A stretch of 64,000 bases of DNA from Lates calcarifer (lineage: Eukaryota > Chordata > Actinopteri > Centropomidae). This document shows positions 10,689 through 24,493 of the stretch, piece after piece; the first letter of the stretch is position 1, and each line of letters opens with the position of its first letter. The DNA is taken from positions 3,941,549 through 4,005,548 of the forward strand of contig NC_066850.1 of NCBI RefSeq assembly GCF_001640805.2, read 5' to 3'. Made by a program: the position numbers and the translations under genes. The notes beneath the pieces were generated by a model, which saw nothing but the letters and a program-made list of their open reading frames with translations, had not been told where the DNA came from and did no database searches.

Positions 10689-13600
10689 CTGCAGGGACAA
10701 AAAGGGCAGAGACTATTGGTATTCAGTAGCTACATGGGAAAATGTTTTTCATTTGACTTTACAAGGAGATGAAGGTGACAAAGATGAATTAGAATTACCA
10801 TAATTTATTGTTACTTCAGCAATAATGGAAATGTTTCATGTTTTATATGCATATGGGCTAAGCATTAAGAAATATATCATAATTGGCCTATTTTTTTCTG
10901 GAAATCAGGTTTGAAAACTGGGGGTCATCTTAAATTTGAGATATCCTCTGTGAATGGAAAGTACCAGGGTTGCATTATGGGTTGTTTGTAGCCTTAATTT
11001 TGCTAGGCTAGCAAGTGTTTTTAAGTCTGTTTATAGTAAGTCTGTCATGGCTAAAACACTTTTAGTACTGACTAACTCAGTTTCAGCTGCAGGACTGTCT
11101 GAAGGTTTGTATAACTGTAGCTTTTCCTGCCATGGAGGAGATAAATTAAAAGTGACTGAAGACAGGCTCTAAGCATCATCCTACATTTTTACTCCAGAAA
11201 TGAACTGCTTCCAAGAGTCTGACAGATGACTGTGTGAATATGACTGAAAGACAAGCTACGCAAATGTAGGTTTCACATATTACAGTATGTAATGTTTCCC
11301 TTATATATGATGACTCTCTTATTTGATCAGTGATATCTGAAGGAAACTTTTCCGCATCCCAAAAGGACTAGTGTAAAAGTGTTTCCTATCTTTAAAAAAT
11401 CTTTTTCTCAAAAACAGATACTGGAAAAGGGAGCGTTGTCTTATAATCAGAGTAGTCCTATATTCAGGCCAATAGGTATCTTATCATCCAGACAAATTCA
11501 CAGTATTTTCCTCTTTATTTGGGATCAGTCAGGCCACAGAGAGGTCTGACAGGGAGAGTTAGACCTCTGTTATGAAACTGTCCTAAATTCCAGTAACAGA
11601 AATCCAAATTGACTTATCTGAGATTTGGGAGGAGTATTGTTGAATAAAAAGTTCCATCAACAGTAATTACAGAGGTAGAAAAAACAAAAACACATCATAT
11701 TAAACCATGTTTCAGAGCTGGGGGGCTCTCAGACCCCAAACTAACACAATGCCTCATTTACTGACTTATGAAACATGTCACCACTTTAAAACTGTGCTCT
11801 TATAAAACATAAAATTAAATGTTGTGAAGTATTAAGAGAATAAAACATTGTTAAGTATGGTTTTTTGAGATGCTGAAGAAGAATCCAAATACATCTTGTG
11901 TTGCTCAGTATCAACACTTCTTTCTAATCTAATCCAATTTTAGAACACATCTCAAAGCTTTCACTTTGAGCAATGAAAAGTTGCCCAATGTGGACGCCCA
12001 TTTTAATTTCCCTTTGGCACCCTTTGCAAATTTTCCCATTGGTGACATATGGTATAACACAGCCTCTAACCTTTGATGCTGTCAATGCTCTAACCTTGTC
12101 AGTGCTTGTGATTTGCTCTTCCCTTCGGCCTACACAGGAGGATGGAACCAGTAACCCTGTTAGACCCATGACAACCACATCCTTTCACTCCTCTGCCGAA
12201 CTGTTGACAGCAGCAGACGTGCTGACCTCATTTATTGATTTGATTTTCATGGCAGGAGAGTGGTGGCAGTGCTGGGGAGAGGTTGTGAAAACCGTAATGG
12301 TTGTGTTTTGGTATCGAGGGCCGAGATGTAATGATGACAGATTAGATTGGTGTCATCGTACACGGAGCCACAGGAGTGCTGCAGCGTTTCCTCTGCATTC
12401 AGCAGCCGTAGCTTGACACTGCAGTAAAATTAATCCCACGGATAGAAACAAAATACAGACAGGATTTACAACCTCATTTATGCTCACCATAAGTAAGCCA
12501 ATATAAGCCAAATACAGTGCAAGTGTGCTATAGATCATGACAACAGGTGTTAATCTGTTACTGTCAAACATAGCCCCCGTCTCCTCCCTGCTACCAGTTC
12601 ACACGTTAACCAGCTGCAGCAGACTGCAAGTGTTGACTTTCTAGCTACCACCTCCATTAAGGCCTTTCATTGAATGAGAGGTGCGGACTGAATGAAACAG
12701 TGACATTCTCTCTGTACTACTTCTCTATGTGGAGGTCATTCCTGATTCAACTCAATATCAACGCAGTACATCAAAAACTTCTCAGCAATCCGTCATCCTC
12801 TCCAGCAGCTGAGCATGGAGCCACAGATCATGTAGTGAACATGACTGCCTTATTTGTTGACTGCTGTCATTTGTCATTTGCTCAGGGGTTAAGTGTATTT
12901 CTTCTTGATGTAATCCTCAGAGATTACTTAATCTGACTGACTGGATGACTAGCTGTCACCCTGCCAAGATGGTTATCTGACTGATAAACTGTTGGACTGA
13001 TATTTTTTTTGTTTGTTTGTTTTTTTGTGAATGCTGGTCTAATTTGCTGACTCACTCCATTTCTACCAAAGTCAAGAGACTGTTGACTGGCAACCCAGCT
13101 GTCTAAATGCCTAAATCCAAAGGCAAAGTTTTCTCAATGACTATGCATTCATTAAAGTGTTTAGGTTGAATTAAAGAATGAAAGGAAAGTCATCAACCTA
13201 GTCACTTTCTTGTCATGTAAATACAGACATCCCCTTTCATTTATTTGGTCAATCCTCACTCCTCCATCCTTGCAGGTCCAAGAAATCAACCAAATTTGTA
13301 ATTGTTCTTTATTAAATCAAAGCAATTTTTCAATTGTTCAGTTACTGGAAAAACTGAGGTGTTGTGGACTGGTGGTGAAAATGGCCACAAATTAGTGGAA
13401 ATTACAGAGGTGACAGGTGGGTTGATCTTTCCTCCCTGAGGGGTGAGTGGAAACATGGTGAGCAGCAGGTCAATAAACACTTCCCTCCTTTCGTCAGGAC
13501 ACCTGCCACAGTGAAATCTGTTCTCACAGTAATCACCTGAATCCACTGACAGCCTGCTCCGTGTGACAGCTCAGTCCGTCACTGGTTGACTTAAAATTAC

Positions 13601-13885
13601 CCATGGTTACTGACCATCAAATCTAGCAGTATCAATAGTGAAGAACAAAAGCAACAGATGCACATTTACCAATTTAAAAACAACACCGGAAATTGATATT
13701 TTCTTTCAGAGTTCCATTGAAAATGTGTAAAGAGACTGTAAGTAAGTGCTAATATTTATGAAAAACAGCTATAATTTGTAGAAGAAAATCTCCAGTTTAG
13801 GAGTACATTCTTTTTTCCAGTCCAGAGGCAGTTTCAACCACAACACCATCTTAAATAGGAGAATGAAAAGATGAAAAGAGAGACA

Positions 13886-13923
13886 GGAGGAGGAGGAGGA
13901 GGAGGAGGAGGAGGAGGAGGAGG
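13886..13923. repeat. GGA triplet repeat
   Basis: About 12 uninterrupted AGG/GGA units in the presumed GRAMD4 first intron. Confidence 0.95.
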
Positions 13924-14126
13924 TGGATGAAGGAGCTTTGGCTCAAGGTCTGATCACTGTTACAATGCTACTGTGGGAATACACACAAACAGCCCTCATG
14001 AGTCATTTGCTCAACTGTGCACAAATGCAAAGACACCTCCATCCACCTTTACCTAATCATAAATCACTGATAACACACCAGCTGAAGGAGAGGCTGGTGC
14101 AGCCATAAAATGAAACAGGAGTAGCA

Positions 14127-14153
14127 ACACACACACACACACACACACACACA
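14127..14153. repeat. CA microsatellite
   Basis: About 13 uninterrupted CA units in the presumed GRAMD4 first intron. Confidence 0.95.
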
Positions 14154-17100
14154 GGCTGATATTGTTTGTTTATTACTGCATATATTAGTCAAGGGTGAGT
14201 AAGTTTACAAGGCTGGTGTGTATCCCCTGTACAAGCCTAATATACTGTATCAGAGTGTGTGTGTGTGTGAGTGCAGTCGGAGTAATCTTCTGCTAATGAC
14301 CCATAGTAGCTGGGGGTTACTCTTGGCCAAACGGGTCACACTCACAGAGACAGCCAATCACAGTCATTCGTGGATGTCAGGCTGTTAGAGGCAGTCTAAT
14401 GCCCTTTGCCCTACATCTGTCTCAATTTTAAACCAGAAGACAATCATGGAGAGTTCTCCATTTTATTTTTACATTAACTCATCCTCTGGGAAATTGTCAT
14501 GGAGAAAATAATCACCACTTCCTGAAATCAATATTTAATGACCAAAACTGCCATTAAAGAAACATTCAATTAAAATGTCTACTGTTGGTCAAATAGTTCA
14601 AGATACAAGATGTGAAATAATTTTACTACATTAAAGGTGCCTATGTAAATTCATTCCCTATAAATTGGTTTTCATTGTTAGTGGCAGGGTCTGCCGTTCC
14701 TGCACTGAACTCAAACTGCCTTCACAGGAAACAGTGTAGGTACTCCAGCATGATTTTATCTCATTGATATCAGCTTTGCTGTTTACTGATTACTCTCCTT
14801 ACACTGTATCACAGCTGTATAAAGCTACTGCTAGCACACACAGAATACCCTACTGCTTTACATTAAAATGTCCAGTGGGCAAAAACATGGGGTGACTTTT
14901 GTAGCCAAGGAGCCACAGCAAGTATAATGTTTTTGTCACTTGTTAGTGCAAACCACAATCCTTCATTAAAAATGCATGCACCACACAGTCACTTTACAGC
15001 ATTTTTGACAACATATAGTGTAAACAGACACACCTGTCACTCCTCTGTTGCATTTCTGAGAAAAGAGCTGCTCAAGCAGTGTTTGCTGTACTATTAAACT
15101 GCACTTGCTGTTACCACGGTAACCATGAATGGTGCCAAATCAACCAGGACTGAACTCTTAAGGATTATATCTTTTAACATTCATTTAAGATGTCCACTGT
15201 TGGTCACAAATTATCAAAATGCACAATGTAACTTAATATTATTCCTATGAATTAACAACAGTTAAATGAGTGTGATCATAACATCCTGCAAAGTAACTTG
15301 CATTCGAGCTGAGCAGCCTTACCACACTACACTGATCACAAGCCAAGATTACAGGCTCAGCATGCAACGTTTCTAGACATCCTCGTAAGTAACCACAGCC
15401 ACAGGCACTTTTATGAGTGCTGTCACAGTCATCACATTTTAATGCACATTATTAGCATCATCATAGTATCAATTAGTTTGGCTTATAATGTACATACTAT
15501 GTACATCTTTAAGAGGATACAGGTATGGTATAGCTACATGAGATGTGGGTGGCTCGTTTTAAAATTACATCCTATTTCACTGCTGCCTATCAGCCATGCA
15601 TGAAAGAGGAGAGGGGCAGTGGGTGCACTCAAACAGGCACATACTGTTGAGTACAATAAAGGCTAGAGCATTCACACAAGTAGGCCACTTTCTATGCAAG
15701 TGTATTTTCTGGGACATTAGGCAGTCAGGTTTTGTTTCACAATAACAGAAAGTTTGACAATAACTACATGTTAGGTGGAAATGCCACAGTGTATTGTTTC
15801 CGCTTTGGTAACTGATGCAAACCTCATTTCCTTTAACAGTTGCTCTCACTCAAACGCACTGCACAAAACCATGAAAGGCCATCCTGTCATCAGCATCATC
15901 ATCATCATTATCATCCATGGTGTCTAAGTTTCTGGAGGCTTAGTATAGTGAGACACTCGTCTGTGGATCTGCTCTCAACTTCAACAGGTTTCATAAGACT
16001 CTCAGAGAGACAGAGAGAGAGATTAACATCATCCTTAAATATCTCATCTGCCAGCACTGACCAGACTGTTCCAGCAGGCAGCTGCAACTTTTCTTTAGTT
16101 CACTTTCCTGCACTAATAATGAAGTGATAGATGACAGATGGTCAAAAAAAGGTAGGATAGAAATAGTCCTATTTTATTATATATAATATACCTCTCCCAT
16201 CAAACCAAAACACAATTTCTGCCAAATACAAGTAGCTACTGACCATTCACATTCTTAATAAACTGGAACACAATCTCAATCTTGATACACATTGTTATGC
16301 TAACTGTTTTCATCAAGTGTCTTCTTTGTATTTGATGTCAACCCTGGGGACAGAGCGGGAGGAAGGGAGGAGAGCACAGATGTGATGAACTTTAATTAGA
16401 CCTGTTAAGACACAATCTACTCTGTTTGTAGTTGGAGGCTAAACAAAGGTCTCGAGCTCAGAGAAACATGTGGAGTACCAGGCAGTCAACAAATCTGGGG
16501 GGGGGAGTAACAGAGAAATGGTAGGAACAAGAAGAATGCACTAGCTTTTATCTGTCTCACTAATGCAACCCTCTGGGCAGCATATAGTTGGCTGAACAAA
16601 AATAAAAGTCAGATATGGCATGCATTTTTCAAAGCCAACATCAAGTCTGGGTTATTTTTGCCTTTGAATGCTACTCCTCAGTTTGTGTTTTCAACATTAT
16701 CAGTCATGTGCGTTAGATGTGTGGCATTTAACAGGTTATAAATGCCACTGATGTGCAAATGCCAACTAAAAAAACACCATTTTTGCACTAAGGAATGAAA
16801 GGAAACCACATTCCATTGGTTCTAAAAAAGATGTCAGATGCATCATGATTATTGAACTTGTAATTATCTTGTGAAGACAGCGACGATGACCCAATTAAAG
16901 TCGGCCATTGAGGCTAGGTCGAGATGATGGATGTAGAGCCACCTGCTGAACAGTGATTCATGATTCTTACATTAGCTAACATGAGAGTTTAGGGAAATAT
17001 AATATGAATTGAGCAGCTTCCTGCATCACACCAGAACAAGAGACAGTATAAAAACACTTTGTTGTTACCCTCTAACACTGCATCCAGCATCGCTCCTACT

Positions 17101-17971
17101 CTGCTGCTATTATCTCCCCATGCAGTTATATAAACAAGGATATTAATAAATTCTTCCTCTACAACTGGTCAATCTTCCCTCTCCCTCTCTCTCAGTTTGG
17201 ATGGACGATGGTGACTCAGGTCAAAGTGCAATCAAATCTGAACTCTGCGGGAGGCGAACAAAGCAGGATCAATTCAGGACAGGAAACTAAAGCCTGTCCC
17301 CACTTCCCCCTCCGCCACTGAATGTGAATGTGGTGGAATTAATTTTGACAGCATCTCTCAAATCTCAGATGTCAGAGCTTCCCACTGTCCATGAACACAC
17401 CACCACTTTTCAAATCAGCATGCACTTTGAGGAAGATAATGCAACTTTGACCAAACATAAAACGGGGTATGATGTTAATAGTGTATCATTACATTGTCTA
17501 TGCTTTTTCTGTGGTGTATTACAGGTAGAGACAGGTTCATTATACAGGTGCACGAACGTGAATGAAACACTGAACCAGTAGCTGCCCAAAATGTATTTAA
17601 AAATATGAACACAAAGTAGCCAGACTGTATCATAATTAAAGGGTGGAATTATTGGGGCTTTTTAAAGCTTAAAGACACATAAACCCTGGTGATTTTAAAA
17701 AGGAGCAATGGACGTTATTAAAGAAAAAAAAGCAGACACGACCGTTAGTCTTTGATATTCACGGCTCCATCCAACAGTTTGTCGTTAGCTAGGCCAAACT
17801 ACAATGTTGAATACAAATGTGTCCGTTAGACTTTATCGAATGAGGCAGCTGCTGAATTAAACGTTTAAAGTTAGGCCTCGAGTTAACTATTTCAATAAAC
17901 CCTTGAAATGGTCGGACATTTTTATTTTATCCGTAAGACATGGAGACATAACATGAAAACCAAAATGATCC

Positions 17972-17992
17972 TTTTTTTTTTTTTTTTTTTTT
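17972..17992. repeat. Poly(T) run
   Basis: 21 T on the plus strand, 120 bases from the putative GRAMD4 first-exon donor. No retroposon body was recognised beside it. Confidence 0.9.
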
Positions 17993-18111
17993 GTTGCATG
18001 ACCCCGAAGAGATAGCGGGACAGGCGGATGACATAAAACAATACCCTTCAATTTTTCAAACAGTAGACGTTTGAATGAGGTTAGAAGGGAGGGAAAATGA
18101 GTGTTTCTTAC

Positions 18112-18640
18112 CCAGCACGTAAATCGTAGCAAAGTTTCATGAACACTGAGATTGCCTTTAGTCTGCTTTATCCTTCAGTACACCTGCTGCTCAGGACGGT
18201 CCAAATTAGCGCCAGTTCTCACGGCGAAAACTGCTCACTTGGTCCGTCCATCCATCCCAACAATATCCGCTCGTTTCTGTTCGCCGACCAGCTAAATGTC
18301 GTCTCCTGCTGAATGTCGAGCGGGTTAGAGCAGGCAGACACTGACACACAAAAAAGAGAGGAAAAAAACCAGTTGCGTTCCCCCCTCCTCCCTGGAGAGA
18401 GCTCCCCCTGACCAGTGCCGTTGGCCTGGAGCTTGCAGATACTAGCTTTTCTTCGCCTCCGTCTCTTGTTGATTTCGCAGAAACGGGTGAGGGAGCAGGG
18501 CCGAGGAAATTTCGTCAGTGTTCGGTGCCGCTTTCTTAAAGGGGCCGTTAGCGGTGAGAGATGTTTGACAGACAGGGACGAGAGCGGAAACACACAAGAC
18601 ACCTCTCCTTACCACCGCCCTGTGGCTGCCACTGTCATGT
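18112..18640 (-). promoter_or_regulatory. CpG-rich promoter and non-coding first exon, probably GRAMD4
   Basis: This is the only long CpG-dense, GC-rich stretch between the two genes, with about 25 CpG dinucleotides between 18220 and 18620 against a CpG-poor background. A consensus donor (CTGG|GTAAGA) on the minus strand ends the putative exon at 18112. It would splice to the acceptor at 10689. No TATA box was found. The open frame at 18219-18602 has no recognisable domain and is probably 5' UTR. The start site cannot be fixed. Confidence 0.55.
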
Positions 18641-21600
18641 AGTGCTAAATTATAAAACAGGTGGGTAAACAAGGCCTCGTTTTAATGTGATTAAGCATTT
18701 CTGTAAATCAACACCAAAGACGTATAATGATATTAGTGCAGTAATATTAGGCTGCTCCTATTGACTCATGTGGTACAGTAAGTTTAGCATTTATCTCCTC
18801 TATTCAAACATACTTAAAAATACTTGAATGCATACTTCAAATTGCCCCATTTCACCTCTTTCTCAGTCATTTTAAATGCTGATTCTATAATATTTGCGAA
18901 TAATTTTGCTCTTTAAGTCAACAATCCCTCTTAAAATCAACACAAATAACTAAAAAAACAGAACTTTGTCAGTTTCCCTTATCAAATGACAGTTCTTTCC
19001 AGTCACCTTCTCAAGAAATCATATGGATAGTCTATTATAGTCTGCTGAAATACAGTGTTAAGGTGTCATTTGTCAGATCTCTCCTCAAGATTCAAGGGGT
19101 AACATTCTGGTGGAAAGATACTGACATGTGTGTAAAAATAGTGGATTTGGACTGAAAATTTTAGATGTTGACTATAAACTGTCCAGGGTTGCTACAGCCC
19201 CAAAATTCCCAGGAAAATCCATAGCGGGAAAAACACCAGAGGGCATGACTTCAGTGTCCTCAGTGGTGGTTCCTGTCCTGACTGACCTCTTTAAATAGAT
19301 ATTTAGTGGAATCTAGTTTTGTAAAAAGAATATTTCTGTTCCATTTTTACTGCTTTCTATGACCTCATAACCTATGATCTAACCCTGACCGACTCCTGAA
19401 AGTAAAGCGCTTTCCACACATCCAAGCACTAACCTTTGCATGGTCGTCCTGTCAGTCTGTGAGATTCTCCTCGTCTTCTGTAACAGAATCCAAGTCAGTA
19501 GCCTTCGTTGAGGTCGGGGTTATCCCCTTATTTCGGCAGTCGTGTTTCCGAGTGATGAAGTGGTCTTGAGTTAACAGATTCCTCTGACAATCCTTTCACT
19601 GCCTTCCAAGCACTTACACTGTGAATGAGTCAAACAGACAAAAAGGAGGAGTTTGAAGGATTCAGTGTGAGAGTGAAATGGATAGAAAGTGAGAGAGAAA
19701 CGGGAGTCGAAACAGGAGTCGACTGACTCTTGACCCCTGAGATGAGGCCTAAGATTACTGGGAAGTAGTCACATTTACTTTCTATGTCTGCTGTCAGACT
19801 ACCAATGAGGCCGGTGAGGATCAGTGTATAGTCTTGTCCTTACTGGAGCTTTGGCCTGGTTGTCCTGCGGCTGCCATGCTGCTACCTCCTCACTAAAGCA
19901 CCAACCACACTGTCAACAGCCTTCATAACACATGTTAGCATGAAAGTGGATCAGACTTCAGAGCGTTGCCAGCGTTTTTTCCACATGAATCTAGGTTACT
20001 TTCTGCATTTAAAACTGAAACAAAGAAAGTCATAGTTGTGTCTTACCGTCTTCCAGGTGCAGCTTTTGTTGACCAGAAGTCCATGTTAATGTGGTTTTAG
20101 CTTCTCCTGAAGGCAAAGAGACACAGCACATGTTTAAATTACCTTCACATTTGTGTAGGCAAATCTGCAGCACTGAGAGAGAGGTTTTTCCATAGCCAGT
20201 CAGTGTGTACTCTCTGCACAAGACAAGGTATATTTAGCGCTCTTGAGCTCAAAAGAAATTCCCATATTTTGCATCACTGATCAGATGATATGAAAATCAG
20301 CCAGGAAGCTGTGAAGAGCATGACTCTAGCAAACAATATAGTTAATCCTTTGTTAGCACACATTTAGGTAATTAGCTATAATTTCACGTTAATGTAGTTA
20401 TTAATGCAGCCTGCTATCTAAAGAACTGCTGGGCACCACTTGACTGAAGCACTGTCGCTGGCAGCTAGAGAGTCTGTGCCATTATGTCTTTAAAGCACTC
20501 TTGAATTCCTGTACCATTGTGAACTTACATAACCTGTGATATTTCGCTTTTTCCCAGGTAACATTGAGACCATGCAAACTGAAGTTCATTAAATCAGCTG
20601 TAATCAGTTCTTTGGATCAAATGACTATTTTGTGAATGAGATCGCTTGTTGCGATGAACCAGAGAACTATTACAGGAAATTTCCCCTCAGCTTAATGAAG
20701 CTTTGTCTTTGTATTGTCTTTTAGCTCTTTGTCTTAGTTTTACTGCCTGCGGCTCTGCTGTTTAAGTTCACTGTCATACTTCTTACTACTATGCTACCTA
20801 ACTAGCACTAAACAGTTAGCGGTTAGCTGGTGAATATTATGGAGCATAGTAGCTATAGAGTCATATATTTCACTCAGATGTTGGTGGAGACCAAAACAGA
20901 GCTACATGACTCCAGCTGAATGCTTATATTGCTAAGTGGCTAACCAGTGGCTGTGTAAACAGGCAACTGTTTGCTAACAAGTTCACTTTATCAACCGAAG
21001 AGGTGATAATATGTCTGTGCTGTGCTCACAGCTTGTTTCTGCTGCCCCCAAGTGGCCAATAGAGTCTGGGCATTGAGATTCAATGCTTGACATAGCTGAG
21101 ATCTGTCTATGTTTTTTATTTCAGCTGTATGCTGATGGATGATGCTGTATCATTGGAGATGACCATCTGTAAATACTGTAAGCTCCAATGAGAAACCATT
21201 TAGGGTTTGCACAGTCATCAGAGATTGTGCAGCAAACAAGGGGACTAATACTTTTAGACGGGATTCCCCTTAGTCACGCTTAACACACATACTCACAAAA
21301 CATTCACATACACATACAATGGGCTTCTGGCCTGTGATCCTCTTTAGATGTCTTCTAGCAAAAGTACTGCTGCTGAGATTTCCCAAATCCTCCCTCTGCG
21401 CTCATTTAGAAACCCTGTAATAAACCTCTTAATCCCAAACCAGCATTTTCTAGAGGGTTGCACAACCACGCGTGTCTTATGCAACTGGCAGAGTATTCAG
21501 AGTCAATTATAGAACAGTTGGGAGGAAGGGGAGGATGGATGACGCGGCTGCTGATGCAAAACACATTTGGATAAGACGGTTGATTAAATACTAACATATC

Positions 21601-22189
21601 ATATCAGCCTAATTAGATGTGGTTTCAGAAGGAAGTCTTTTTCAATGTAAACATGATAACATATATAAGATATAGATGACATTTATCATAGCTGATTTAC
21701 AGAGCTATTTAAATTGGACTAATTCCTATATTTGCCAGCTTTGGCACTGGTTATAGTACTATATTTCTGAGGACCTTTCACTCACTACACCTAAATTCAA
21801 CTTTAACCTACATTAAAGCCTTTACACTACATGGGCCATTATACATGTAGCAGTAAATCAGTAAATCAATGAAACCTATGCTTTCAACAATAAAAACCTA
21901 GAACACACTGTTTTAGTCACCTGCAGTATATATATATATTTGAAGATGTGTGTCTATGATAAAGGGTCACACTTGGGTTGATAATTATTTTCTGATGCAT
22001 ATGACACTTTGTAAGCCAAAGTACCTGACTCTACACCACTGATTTGCAAGTACAAGCTAGTTAACCTTAATTTCTAAATTGAAACTAGCCTCTAAAGCAA
22101 ACAGCTGCATGCTGAGTAAAAGAAGCATTTAAAGCGAACCCTTTTGATGAAAAGTGCCTAGAAGTGACAATTACAAGATACCAGTAAAT

Positions 22190-22410
22190 GCTAAAACATC
22201 CTGTTACACCAGCACAAGTAGGAAACAGCCACACAGTAATATCTATAGTTAGCTAACATTAACTATTGGTCATTCTGGAGCAAGAGAGGCTGTAGCAGCA
22301 AAACCCCTGAGTCTTTTGAATCAAGTGAGGGTGAGTTTTATTGCTTATGAATTAAAGTTTTTGATTGTAAGAGAAAGACTTTGGTGTTTCTACTTTTGAA
22401 AAATTACATT
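22190..22410 (+). repeat. Dispersed repeat R2, copy 1
   Basis: Shares an ordered series of blocks with 41590-41860, for example GCTAACATTAACTA / ACTAACATTAGCC, AGCAAAACCCCTGAGT / AGCAAAATCCCTGAGT and GCTTATGAATTAAA / TCTTATGAATTCAA. The two copies are diverged but clearly related. Confidence 0.6.
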
Positions 22411-24474
22411 TCATCCTTTAATCCTTTCAGTATCTCTCCTCACAAGTACCAAAAACACACAAGCACATTTGAGGTCTACCTTGACTTTACATTCTCCACC
22501 AGCAGATGGCACAATTGTATCAGTAATTGTATCTCCCCTCCTCTCTGGTCCCGCTCTGCACAGTTCTTTTTGCCAACAGTGGCTCTCTCGAGTCTGAATA
22601 ATTTAGTTTGCCTGGCTGTGATGGAGCAGAGATAAAGAGGAGGGCAGTGGGTCACTCTGATAGAGCTCTGAGAATAGTTACCAGTGCCTGCTTGACTCCT
22701 CAGGTTTCAAGTTGTAGGTTTCATTCCAAAGTGAAATATAGACCACCAGACAGAATGATACCTGTTTTGACAGAGTTATTACTGATATCGAAGTTAATGT
22801 AATTGAGAAGATAGGGACAGCAGACAGAGTGTAGCTACTATATCCTTGCTACAAACATATTTCATTATTGTGGTGAGTGATCCTGCCACCCATCATAATT
22901 TGACGTGCCACCTCTGTTTCCAACTCCTCACTTCATTTTTGTACTTTCTGTCACTTGAGGGGAGGACAGGCTTCAGTCGCCATAACAACTCACCACCCAA
23001 TAGGCTTCTGAAACCTGACTCTCCCATCTAACCTTTCACTCCGCCTGCTTACAATAATTTACTTGGCAATACCCGGGGGCAGCAGGCTCCATGTGTACGT
23101 GTTTTTGTGATGGACTTGGCACAGTTGCCATTTCCAGGCCCTGACACAGGTATCTAACCTTCCAAAAACCTATTACATCAATGACTTTAAGACACCTAGC
23201 TTATCTATACTGAGAAATGGAGGGTAAAGAGAGGGATTCCTTGTAGCGTTGTAATTCACTTACTTCTCCACCCCCAGTTAAAGCAAAGAGAGCATTCGTG
23301 GTTTCTTACCTCTCTCTGGCCCTTTCATCCACTGCCACTTAAGTGCATCTCCCCTAATCTGGTACATATGGCTGAAGACAAATTCCTACAGACAAACATT
23401 AAAGTGAGGGGTTGCGTGTAGCCGGCTTACCTTGGAATGCCAGAGCAAAGTGCCGAGTCTTTAAGTTGAGCTGTGGAAAAAATGCAAATAATGTGGGGTG
23501 GTGGTGGAGGGTAATAGCAGCTTCAGAGGCATGTTTAAGGAAGACTCATGTAGCTCAGTGTAGACATTATATTATTAATATGCAACAAATGCAAATTCAA
23601 TTTTCGTCATCACTAGCTATTTCTTTGCATTTTACATGAGGAAGAACTAATTTGATGTAATACAATTTACATATTAAAAGTTATAGAAATTATACTAATC
23701 ATCATCTCATACCTGGATATTTTCAATTTTAAAGAGCTATTGAAGTACAAGTATGTGTGTATGTGTGTGTGTGTCTGCTTGTGCGTGCCCAGCAACAGCA
23801 CCCAGCTTTAACTGAGTCAATTTATCAGGCCCGACAGCCACCACTGTTCTATGAGGATTAACACAGTCACGCAGACAGATACACCCGTACCTAAAACCTC
23901 CCACCCTCTTTGATACACTTCTTATGTTTTAGCCTCAACAGTGAGACAGTCAAGCATTCACAAGAATCCACAATGTAGTGACTCATACTATAGATTTACT
24001 CATTTGGCTGATCGTTCATTGGGCACTCACCACTGGGCGCACGATAAAGACAGTAGGACAGCTTTCTTTACACATTACCTTGTATGGACAACATCTCTAT
24101 AGCACACACAGCCCTTCAGAGTGAACCTCTGTTTGAAATCACTCATCTTTGTTAGACTCTATTTATCTGTCTCACCATCCTTCCTTCTTATCTACAGTCT
24201 TATTCTTTATCTGCTTTAACATTAGCAAAACAAAAAACAAACAAAAAACAAAATCCATACTTTTCCAGAGGCGCTTTCAGGGATAGTGCATCTGAACAGA
24301 GACAGATCTTGACTGTCTCTCTCTAGAAATCTTGCTGGCCAGGCCAGTTGGAAGCATTTGAACTGGAAAGTCCCCAGTTATCAATGGTTATTGATCCATG
24401 TTGATGTAAACTGGACACAATGAAATATTCAGCTTTTTAAAATACAAAAATACATTTAAAAAATCACAACAGTG

Positions 24475-24493
24475 TTTTTTTTTTTTTTTTTTT
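24475..24493. repeat. Poly(T) run
   Basis: 19 T on the plus strand in the intergenic region. No retroposon structure recognised. Confidence 0.9.

Larger units (their letters stand above)
10689..18111 (-). other. Presumed GRAMD4 first intron
   Basis: AT-rich non-coding DNA between the presumed 5' UTR exon and the first coding exon. It holds a GGA triplet repeat at 13886-13923, a CA repeat at 14127-14153 and a T run at 17972-17992. The open frames have no recognisable domains or splice signals. Confidence 0.55.

Noticed and set aside
11973..12416. 147-codon plus-strand open frame
   Set aside because: No domain, start context or splice evidence; inside the presumed GRAMD4 first intron.
18219..18602. 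127-codon minus-strand open frame in the CpG-rich block
   Set aside because: No recognisable domain; better explained as GRAMD4 5' UTR and promoter.
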